A DNA stretch of 9,029 nt. It comes from Ruminococcus sp. GTDB lineage: Bacteria > Bacillota > Clostridia > Oscillospirales > Ruminococcaceae. Positions within the stretch are counted from its first letter, which is position 1. The number at the start of each line of letters is the position of its first letter. This document shows positions 1 to 5,374 of the stretch, piece by piece. The translations under genes and the position numbers were made by a program. The stretch covers positions 1 through 9,029 of the forward strand of contig JAIDNR010000369.1 in NCBI GenBank assembly GCA_029063695.1. The letters run 5' to 3'. The notes beneath the pieces were generated by a model that saw nothing but the letters and a program-made list of their open reading frames with translations, was not told the origin of the DNA and did no database searches.

Positions 1-16
1 AACGAGATTTTCGGCT

Positions 17-502
17 ATGAAAAAAATCAATAAAGCACAGATAATATTTTCTGTAATCACTTTTGCTGTTATGGTATGCATATTTTTATTTTCGTGTGAA
101 AATTCAGATGAATCATCTGAAACAAGCGGAACTTTCGTAAAAATTATAACCAATATATTTTACAGTAATTTTGATACCATTCCTGAATCTCAGCAAACCG
201 AAATTTTTGATAAAATCAGTCATTTTATCAGAAAAATCGCACATTTTTCAATATATACGGCATTGGGATTCTTTTCATCTATGGCAGCAGGAAGAAAAAA
301 ACTGATAAGCAAGAAGAGTATCAGCGTTGTGGGATTCTGCTTTCTGTATGCCTGCTCCGATGAACTTCATCAATATTTCGTTCCGGGGCGTTCGTGTATG
401 TTTACTGATGTACTTATTGATACCTGCGGAAGCATAACAGGACTTATAATTTCCTTAATTATTCTGAAAATAACCACAAAAAAATATGCTGTGCCGAAAT
501 AA
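17..502 (+). CDS. VanZ-family membrane protein
   Basis: A 161-residue protein with the VanZ-like pattern. A hydrophobic first segment (about residues 9-27) is followed by an FS..NSDESSETSG stretch, then RKIAHFSIYTALGFF (72-86), a hydrophobic segment near 101-115, the signature YACSDELHQYFVPGR (111-125) with FTDVLIDTCGSITG (129-142), and a last hydrophobic segment to about 151. Three or four membrane spans are likely. VanZ proteins are named for a teicoplanin-resistance accessory gene, but most family members are uncharacterised, so no resistance role is claimed here. The ATG at 17 is chosen because the Lys-rich start followed by a hydrophobic segment is typical. The frame stays open to the window edge and no clear ribosome-binding site is visible, so a slightly earlier start cannot be excluded. 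It converges on the large minus-strand operon, and its last codons form the left arm of the shared terminator hairpin. Confidence 0.85.
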   Translation: MKKINKAQIIFSVITFAVMVCIFLFSCENSDESSETSGTFVKIITNIFYSNFDTIPESQQTEIFDKISHFIRKIAHFSIYTALGFFSSMAAGRKKLISKKSISVVGFCFLYACSDELHQYFVPGRSCMFTDVLIDTCGSITGLIISLIILKITTKKYAVPK

Positions 503-514
503 AGCACAGCATAT
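484..514. terminator. Bidirectional rho-independent terminator
   Basis: Bases 484-494 (ATATGCTGTGC) and 504-514 are perfect 11-bp inverted repeats around a 9-base loop. On the minus strand the hairpin is followed by seven T residues (complement of 478-484), giving a classic terminator for the spoVM end of the operon, 3 bases after the spoVM stop. On the plus strand it is followed by a T-rich but interrupted tract (515-536), which would terminate the vanZ-like gene. The vanZ-like stop codon (500-502) lies in the loop. The convergent arrangement supports shared use. Termination efficiency is inferred. Confidence 0.85.
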
Positions 515-517
515 CTT

Positions 518-601
518 TTATTCCTCTTCTTTTTTTATCTTGAAAATCGCACGCAATATTCCTGATAAGAATTTCGGACTTTTAATTACAACTATTTTCA
601 T
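518..601 (-). CDS. spoVM: Stage V sporulation protein SpoVM
   Basis: A 27-codon gene reading from ATG (601-599) to TAA (520-518). The peptide begins MKIVVIKSPKFLSGILRA and ends in a Lys/Glu tail. From memory it matches Bacillus subtilis SpoVM (26 residues, MK...IK.PKFL.GI.RA), including the conserved Ile6, Pro9, Gly14, Ile15 and Arg17-Ala18. SpoVM is an amphipathic helix that recognises the convex forespore membrane, recruits the coat ATPase SpoIVA, and is an FtsH substrate/inhibitor. A consensus ribosome-binding site (AAAGGAGGT, 607-615) sits 5 bases upstream. The location just after thiN is also where spoVM lies in Bacillus. The C-terminal tail (KIKKEEE) is more acidic than the Bacillus tail. 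In Bacillus the gene is driven by sigma-E, but no convincing sigma-E promoter was found in the 56-base gap. Identity rests on sequence, size and synteny together, so confidence is high despite the length. Confidence 0.93.
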   Translation of the reverse strand: MKIVVIKSPKFLSGILRAIFKIKKEEE

Positions 602-606
602 TATGT

Positions 607-615
607 ACCTCCTTT
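607..615 (-). promoter_or_regulatory. Ribosome-binding site of spoVM
   Basis: The minus strand reads AAAGGAGGT, an essentially perfect anti-16S match, with a 5-base spacer to the ATG at 601. It is one of the strongest Shine-Dalgarno sequences in the window and is the main support that this 27-codon reading frame is translated. Confidence 0.88.
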
Positions 616-616
616 A

Positions 617-647
617 TTCAGTGATGTATTATATTATATTCACTGAA
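617..647. repeat. 8-bp inverted repeat in thiN-spoVM gap
   Basis: TTCAGTGA (617-624) and TCACTGAA (640-647) are perfect inverted repeats around a 15-base A/T-only-but-one loop. The loop contains two overlapping TATAAT-like hexamers on the minus strand (638-633 and 633-628). No T run follows on either strand, so it is not an obvious terminator. No good -35 element was found at 17-base spacing. It could be a hairpin that separates thiN from spoVM in the transcript, or an operator over a spoVM promoter. Function unknown. Confidence 0.45.
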
Positions 648-657
648 CAGAATTTGG

Positions 658-1281
658 TTACATTTTTGAGCGTACAACAAGAATAAGTCCCGAATCAAGC
701 TGTAAAACAGCCTTGTCCGCCGTTATTTCATTGCTTACTCCTATAGGAAACGACGATTTCAGCAGATAATTTTCAAGCGGATATTTGACTCCGCTGTATC
801 TTCCTATAACTGCTGTATCAGTCAGTGCAAAAATTGAAAAATACCAGCCTTCACGCTTAAGATAATCTTTTTCCCCTGCACCTTGTACTGTTATTTCATT
901 ATCGGAATCAAGAATACTTATGGCACAGCCGTTTTCATGAGCATAAACAAGAGACTGTATATTTGCAAATGCATGGTCAAATCTTTTACCCAATGCACCG
1001 TAAAGTACAATTTCAGTGAATCCACGTGATATGGCTGTTTTTACCGCAAGCATTGTATCTGTATCATCTTTTTCGGGAATACTTCTGTAAATTTCGATAT
1101 TTTCGGGAAGTCTGCCTGTATAAGAATCAAAATCTCCCATAATTATATCAGGAACTATTCCCAGTTTTTTGGCATATTTATATCCGCTGTCCGCACAGAT
1201 AACAAAATTCTGTGAAAGTTCGGAAGTATCAATAAAACCGAAATCCTTTATTTCTCCGCCTGCAAAAATAACACATTTCAT
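658..1281 (-). CDS. thiN: Thiamine pyrophosphokinase
   Basis: This cytosolic enzyme transfers a pyrophosphate group from ATP to thiamine, giving thiamine diphosphate. The 207-residue length is normal for bacterial ThiN. Visible family motifs are CADSG (29-33), GDFDS (49-53, acidic metal/ATP site), KDDTD (71-75), GALGKRFDH (95-103) and GVSNE (181-185, in the C-terminal beta domain that binds thiamine). The start is the ATG at 1281, which overlaps the rsgA stop as ATGA and yields the usual MKCVIFAGG beginning. An in-frame GTG at 1293 directly abuts the AAGGAG Shine-Dalgarno sequence (1293-1298) and therefore is unlikely to be used. The 11-base spacer to the ATG is somewhat long, so coupling to rsgA translation probably helps. 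In many Firmicutes rpe lies between rsgA and thiN; here it is absent. Confidence 0.95.
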   Translation of the reverse strand: MKCVIFAGGEIKDFGFIDTSELSQNFVICADSGYKYAKKLGIVPDIIMGDFDSYTGRLPENIEIYRSIPEKDDTDTMLAVKTAISRGFTEIVLYGALGKRFDHAFANIQSLVYAHENGCAISILDSDNEITVQGAGEKDYLKREGWYFSIFALTDTAVIGRYSGVKYPLENYLLKSSFPIGVSNEITADKAVLQLDSGLILVVRSKM

Positions 1282-2162
1282 TTCAATTCCCACTCCTTAA
1301 GCTGTTTTGCCTCATTATACATTGCACAATAGCTTTCATGACGCATTTTCGGAATATCTCCGTTGTCAACGGCATCAATCACGGCACAGCCTTTCTCACA
1401 GGTATGAGAACAATCTCTGAAACGACAATTTTCAGTCAGTCCGTAAAATTCACGGAAACAGCCTGCCAGTTCCTCTTTTCGTATTATATCATAGCGGTTC
1501 GTCTCGAATGTTGAAAATCCGGGAGTATCTGCAATATATCCGCCGTCCGCAAGCCTGTAAAGTTCCGCATGACGTGTAGTGTGCTTTCCTCTGCCGAGTT
1601 TTTTACTTATTTCACCCGTCGGTATATTCAAGGAAGAATCAACGGCATTCAGGAGCGTTGATTTCCCCGCACCCGAATTTCCCGTAAATGCACTTATTTT
1701 TCCTCTGAGAAGTTCACGGACAGCCTGTACTGATGATTCGTCGTTGTAGTCAATTTCCAGTACTTTTATTCCTATTGAATCATATATTTCATGTATGGGA
1801 CTGCTGTTGCCCAAATCCGTTTTGGTGATTATTACAACAGGCTCAATTTTTTTATATTCCGCAATTGCGATAAACTTATCAAGAATCAGAAAATTAGGAG
1901 ACGGACTTACAGTTGAAACTATAAAAATAATACAGTCAAGATTTGCAAGAGGCGGTCTTATCAAAAAATTTTTTCTGTCACCGATTTCAGATATAACGCC
2001 GTTTTCGACAATTACACTATCACCGACAGACGGGCTTATTCCCATATTGCGGAAAACACCTCTTGCCTTACACTCAAAAATGCCGTCAGGGGACTCCACT
2101 GTATAGAGTCCCCCTAAGCATTTCAGTATAATTCCGCTTGTTTTTGCAAAATTTATCACCAT
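1278..2162 (-). CDS. rsgA: Ribosome small subunit-dependent GTPase RsgA (CpgA/YloQ)
   Basis: A circularly permuted GTPase that binds the 30S subunit and checks late maturation of the decoding centre. With the ATG at 2162 it has 294 residues, close to the family norm. It shows an N-terminal OB-fold region (about 1-70), then permuted G motifs: TKTD (G4, 113-116), GNSGAGKST (G1, 161-169), the switch RGKHTTRH (191-198) and DTPGF (G3, 212-216). A C-terminal zinc site follows with Cys246, Cys251, His253 and Cys259. The start is ambiguous. The ATG at 2162 has an AGGTGG (2171-2166) only 3 bases away, while a GTG at 2159 would have a 6-base spacer. An upstream in-frame ATG at 2204 lies inside prkC and adds 14 residues of non-family sequence, so it is rejected. 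The gene overlaps the prkC end by 7 bases. RsgA is a reported PrkC phosphorylation target in B. subtilis, which fits this position. Confidence 0.96.
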   Translation of the reverse strand: MVINFAKTSGIILKCLGGLYTVESPDGIFECKARGVFRNMGISPSVGDSVIVENGVISEIGDRKNFLIRPPLANLDCIIFIVSTVSPSPNFLILDKFIAIAEYKKIEPVVIITKTDLGNSSPIHEIYDSIGIKVLEIDYNDESSVQAVRELLRGKISAFTGNSGAGKSTLLNAVDSSLNIPTGEISKKLGRGKHTTRHAELYRLADGGYIADTPGFSTFETNRYDIIRKEELAGCFREFYGLTENCRFRDCSHTCEKGCAVIDAVDNGDIPKMRHESYCAMYNEAKQLKEWELK

Positions 2163-4594
2163 TGACCACCTGTATACCAGTACCAGAGACCGTCCTGACC
2201 CCATTCACCGTTTACATATGGGATATACCACTGCCATGTGCCGTTCAGCCAGTCGCCGTCAACATACTGATTATACCATCTCCAGTTGCCGTCCTGACCC
2301 CATTCGCCGTTTGTGCCTGCTATATACCATGACCATGCACCGTTTCTCCAGTCGCCGTTTTCGCCTTCTCTGTAATATACCCAGTTGCCGTTTGCATCGT
2401 AGTCACCATTTACACCGGGCTGATAGTTGTTCGGAGCTTCTGTCGGTCGTTCTGGAGCTTCTGTCGGGTCTTCTTCTGCCTTTGGGAATCCGTCAATCTG
2501 CTGTAATGCGGCTGTAATATCTCCGCCTGCTGTACATACTGCTGTACCTTCAGCAAAGTTAAAGCTGTAAGTTCCGATAGTAGCTCTCTTCTGTGTGCTG
2601 AGATTTGTAATTGAAACTGTTACGCTTACGTCCTCACCCGAACCGATAACAGGCTGTGTGATTGACGAATTTTCAGGACAATAGAATGTAGGAGTTTCCT
2701 GTGTATTTATTGTACCGTCCTCATTTGAGAACATGAATGCAACAACGAAACGTCCGTTTGCTTCAACAGGGAAGTCAATCTGGAAAGGAATTTCGCCGTC
2801 CGGTTTCTTGCCGTTGCTGACATAGAAAGTAATTTCAGTTCCAATGTCAACCTTTTCATCAGGTTCAATAGACTGTTTTACAACCTTGCCCTCGTCCTCA
2901 TAAGAAGCCATAGGTTCGGTATTTATTTTAAGTCCCTTATATCCTGCAACAACAGTTGCGTCTTCAATTGTCATGCCAACCCAGTTTTCAACCTTAACCT
3001 GAGACAAATCCTTACCCATACTTACATAGATAATAACAGTTGAACCCTTGTGTGCCTGCTGACCTGCTTCTGGTTCTGTCTTGATTACATATCCCTCTTC
3101 AACTTCGGTACTTGATGATTTCTTGATTTCACCTACAAGACCAACCTGTGTAAGAATATCTTTTACAAGCTCGGCATTCTTATTTGTGACATCAGGAACT
3201 TCAACAGTTTCCATACCTTTACTGATTACAACTTTAAGGGTATCGCCTTTCTTGAATTCAGTACCATCAGCAATATCCTGTTCGATAATAATACCTGCTT
3301 CTGCTTCGTTGTATTCCTCGCCGTCCTTTTCAAACTTGATATTGTTACCATACATATTTACTGCATCATTGAAATCCATACCTACAACGTTGGGCATTCT
3401 CCAGTCATTTCTATCTTTTGATGTAGTTTTAATCATATCAGAAAGCAGCATTGCAATAACAATAACGCCGACAATAATAACAACAACTACTACAGCGGTA
3501 AGTACAGTAACGGCAAGAGATGAATGACCTTCTTCTTCCTCATCATCGTCATCATCGTCATCGTCATAATCATCTTCATCATCATAGTAATCATCATTGT
3601 CATAAGCATTTCCGTAAGCCTGTGAAGAATAACCGCCGCCTGCATTTACAGAAGCGTATACATTATTCTGTACTGCTTCTTCTGAATAATCAACGCCCTG
3701 TCCTGCATAGCGTGTTTCTTCATCATAATCTGAACCTTCCTCCTGATAATAGCCGAAAACCATATCGGGATTTTCCTTGAATCTGGCAATATCAGCAAGC
3801 ATTTCGTCTGTATTCTGGTATCTGTCATATGGGTCTTTTTCCATAGCTTTGAGAACTATTTCCTCAAGTCCGTCGGGAATATCAGGATTGACAGCTCTCG
3901 GACGTTCAGGAATATCGTGCATATGCATAACCGCAATTGCTACGGGATTATCACTATCAAAAGGCTTTTTTCCTGTAAGCATCTCATACATCATTGCACC
4001 GACAGAATAGATGTCACTCTTCTGGTCTGTAACATCACCGCCAGCCTGTTCAGGACTTATATAGTGAACACTTCCGATAGCTTGGTCAGTAGCTGTTTTG
4101 CCCTCTTCACGTGCGAATTTGGCAATACCAAAATCCATGACCTTTATAGTACCATCATTGAACATCATTATATTCTGCGGTTTAATATCTCTGTGTACGA
4201 TTCCCTTATCATGAGCGTGCTGTAATGCACGGAGAATCTGAATCACAAAATGAATAGTATCTTTCCATGTAAGGACTCTTTCTTCCTCAATATACTCTTT
4301 AAGAGTAATTCCCTCAATATATTCCATTACAATATACTGAAGCTGTTCTGAGAATCCCACATCATAAATTCTAACGATATTCGGGTGAGAAAGAACCGCT
4401 ATTGCCTTTGATTCATTTCTGAAACGACGGAGAAATTCCTCATTTTCCGCATATTCCTTTTTAAGAATCTTGATAGCGACAGATTTGTTGTCAATAACAT
4501 CAATGCCCTTATAGACCTCAGCCATTCCGCCGACACCGATAAGTTCAGTTATTTCATATCTGCCATCGAGTTTTTTGCCGATGTACTTATCCAT
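2156..4594 (-). CDS. prkC: PASTA Ser/Thr kinase PrkC with Trp-rich C-terminal repeats
   Basis: A membrane Ser/Thr kinase of 812 residues; B. subtilis PrkC has about 650. The cytoplasmic kinase domain (about 11-272) has the Gly loop IGVGGMAEVY (19-28), Lys42, HRDIKPQN (134-141), DFG (154-156), activation-loop Thr167/Thr169, SPE (180-182) and DIYSVG (194-199). A Gly/Tyr/Ser-rich linker and an Asp/Glu tract (331-355) precede one membrane span (about 360-384). Outside are three PASTA domains (about 396-460, 462-528, 530-595), which in this family bind muropeptides or lipid II. A beta-rich module (about 601-700) carries Cys639 and Cys687, the only cysteines in the protein. A PTEAP linker (709-722, encoded by a 21-base tandem repeat) and five Trp/Tyr-rich repeats (728-812) complete the chain. 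The start has AAGGAAGG (4603-4610) with an 8-base spacer. prpC lies just upstream, so kinase and phosphatase are co-expressed. The PrkC assignment is firm; the functions of the last two modules are unknown. Confidence 0.97.
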   Translation of the reverse strand: MDKYIGKKLDGRYEITELIGVGGMAEVYKGIDVIDNKSVAIKILKKEYAENEEFLRRFRNESKAIAVLSHPNIVRIYDVGFSEQLQYIVMEYIEGITLKEYIEEERVLTWKDTIHFVIQILRALQHAHDKGIVHRDIKPQNIMMFNDGTIKVMDFGIAKFAREEGKTATDQAIGSVHYISPEQAGGDVTDQKSDIYSVGAMMYEMLTGKKPFDSDNPVAIAVMHMHDIPERPRAVNPDIPDGLEEIVLKAMEKDPYDRYQNTDEMLADIARFKENPDMVFGYYQEEGSDYDEETRYAGQGVDYSEEAVQNNVYASVNAGGGYSSQAYGNAYDNDDYYDDEDDYDDDDDDDDEEEEGHSSLAVTVLTAVVVVVIIVGVIVIAMLLSDMIKTTSKDRNDWRMPNVVGMDFNDAVNMYGNNIKFEKDGEEYNEAEAGIIIEQDIADGTEFKKGDTLKVVISKGMETVEVPDVTNKNAELVKDILTQVGLVGEIKKSSSTEVEEGYVIKTEPEAGQQAHKGSTVIIYVSMGKDLSQVKVENWVGMTIEDATVVAGYKGLKINTEPMASYEDEGKVVKQSIEPDEKVDIGTEITFYVSNGKKPDGEIPFQIDFPVEANGRFVVAFMFSNEDGTINTQETPTFYCPENSSITQPVIGSGEDVSVTVSITNLSTQKRATIGTYSFNFAEGTAVCTAGGDITAALQQIDGFPKAEEDPTEAPERPTEAPNNYQPGVNGDYDANGNWVYYREGENGDWRNGAWSWYIAGTNGEWGQDGNWRWYNQYVDGDWLNGTWQWYIPYVNGEWGQDGLWYWYTGGQW
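2159..2413 (-). repeat. Five Trp/Tyr-rich tandem repeats at the PrkC C terminus
   Basis: The codons encode five units of alternating length, at residues 728-744, 745-760, 761-777, 778-793 and 794-812. The approximate pattern is xNG(D/E)W..(D)GxWxWYxxx; the first unit has Tyr in place of the first Trp. Units 2+3 and 4+5 form 33-residue super-repeats, reflected in DNA as a 99-base period: CGTCCTGACCCCATTC recurs at 2191 and 2290 on the plus strand. There are 14 Trp and 10 Tyr in 85 residues. The G.W...G.W.WY rhythm resembles choline-, glucan- or cell-wall-binding repeats, but I cannot assign a family. A wall or glycan-binding role is inference. Confidence 0.88.
3530..3604 (-). repeat. Acidic juxtamembrane tract encoded by GAY/GAR triplets
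   Basis: Residues 331-355 of PrkC include 20 Asp/Glu out of 25, with an uninterrupted run of eight Asp followed by four Glu. The DNA is an imperfect GAT/GAC/GAA triplet array, seen on the plus strand as repeated TCATCG and TCATCATCG. It lies just before the membrane span, on the cytoplasmic side, between kinase domain and membrane. Such arrays can change length by slippage. No role is known to me. Confidence 0.85.
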
Positions 4595-4648
4595 TTTCTT
4601 ATCCTTCCTTTAGATTTATAGATTTATTAAAATTAATAACAACATGAA
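4595..4648 (-). promoter_or_regulatory. prpC-prkC gap with prkC ribosome-binding site
   Basis: This 54-base gap is one of only two in the operon above 20 bases. On the minus strand it is very A/T-rich, with a weak A/T-only palindrome TTATTAATTTTAATAA and a short direct repeat AAATCTATAAATCTA. It ends in AAGGAAGG (4610-4603) with an 8-base spacer to the prkC ATG. The ribosome-binding site is clear. I see no convincing -35/-10 pair, so an internal promoter for prkC is possible but unsupported. Confidence 0.6.
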
Positions 4649-5374
4649 TCAGCCTGAGACAATTGCAACTGTAATATTATCCCTGCCACCTTTGTCAAGT
4701 GCAAGCTTTATAAGAGAATCCACGCAGTTATCAAATGCACTTGTGGAAATAGCATCAAACATTTCTTCATCACTGCAATATCCCGATAGACCGTCAGAAC
4801 ACAGCATGATATTGATGTTGTCTGTATATGTGAGAGTAAATGTATCAGTAAGAACTGTCTTATCCACACCCACTGCCCTTATAAGCATATGCCGCTGCGG
4901 GTGAGTCTGCAATTCTTCTTTTGTAATTTCGCCACGTTCATAAAGCAGTGCCGCAACATTATGGTCTGCTGTAACCTGATATATTCCTGCCTCAGTAATC
5001 ACATAGGCACGGCTGTCACCGACATTCGCAATAAATGCCGCTTCAGAATTGACAAACGCAGCAACACACGTTGTACCCATTCCGAAATTTTTAAAATCAA
5101 GTCTTGCCCTTGTGTAAATAACAGAATTAGCCGCCGAAACTGAAGAAATCATGAGTTTGCGTATATCATCATTGTTCAAGTTCTCATTATAGCCGTCACT
5201 GAAACGCTGAAAGAACTCATTTATAGCTATTTCACTTGCTTCTTTTCCTGCACGTTCACCGCCCATACCGTCACATACAACAGCAAGAACATTATGACCG
5301 AAATACTCACACCTTACGGAATCCTGATTTTCGTTACGTTTTAATCCTATATCCGTCCCAAATCTGAAATTCAT
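4649..5374 (-). CDS. prpC: PP2C-family protein phosphatase PrpC (Stp)
   Basis: A cytosolic metal-dependent Ser/Thr phosphatase that reverses PrkC phosphorylation. It has 241 residues, slightly shorter than B. subtilis PrpC (about 254). The PP2C motifs are all present: RNENQD (13-18), CDGMGGE (34-40), GMGTT (98-102), GDSR (119-122), TADHN (136-140), SDGLSG (193-198) and GGRDNITV (229-236). The metal-binding aspartates Asp18, Asp35, Asp194 and Asp232 are kept, so it should be active. The start is the ATG at 5374, which overlaps the rlmN stop as ATGA and has GGAGGT 8 bases upstream. An in-frame ATG at 5395 would place that Shine-Dalgarno sequence inside the gene and add a non-family MEWRCRH prefix, so it is rejected. 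It lies directly before prkC, the standard Firmicutes pairing. Confidence 0.96.
   Translation of the reverse strand: MNFRFGTDIGLKRNENQDSVRCEYFGHNVLAVVCDGMGGERAGKEASEIAINEFFQRFSDGYNENLNNDDIRKLMISSVSAANSVIYTRARLDFKNFGMGTTCVAAFVNSEAAFIANVGDSRAYVITEAGIYQVTADHNVAALLYERGEITKEELQTHPQRHMLIRAVGVDKTVLTDTFTLTYTDNINIMLCSDGLSGYCSDEEMFDAISTSAFDNCVDSLIKLALDKGGRDNITVAIVSG

Noticed and set aside
17..502. Calling the VanZ-like gene a teicoplanin-resistance determinant
   Set aside because: No other van genes are present and VanZ-family proteins are common in Firmicutes without glycopeptide resistance.
617..647. Inverted repeat as a terminator after thiN
   Set aside because: No T run follows the stem on the minus strand, and the stem is weak, so it is listed only as a repeat of unknown role.
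486..686. Plus-strand 66-codon reading frame between the vanZ-like gene and thiN
   Set aside because: It starts inside the vanZ-like gene and terminator, has no ribosome-binding site, and is antisense to spoVM, which has far stronger evidence.
1282..1293. GTG start of thiN at 1293
   Set aside because: The GTG overlaps the last base of the AAGGAG site, leaving no spacer. The ATGA start at 1281 is standard.
2163..2204. N-terminal extension of rsgA from ATG 2204
   Set aside because: It lies within the prkC repeat region and gives a sequence that does not fit RsgA N termini.
2159..2413. 99-base period repeats as a CRISPR or mobile element
   Set aside because: The repetition is in phase with the kinase codons and explained by the protein repeats; there are no spacers, target-site duplications or transposase.
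3081..3527. Plus-strand 148-codon reading frame opposite prkC
   Set aside because: It is antisense to the PASTA-coding region; its Ser/Thr/Ile-rich composition is what the complement of the kinase codons would give. No family motif or ribosome-binding site.
3520..3780. Plus-strand His-rich reading frame
   Set aside because: The His runs are the shifted complement of the Asp codon array in prkC, so it is a shadow and not a metal-binding protein.
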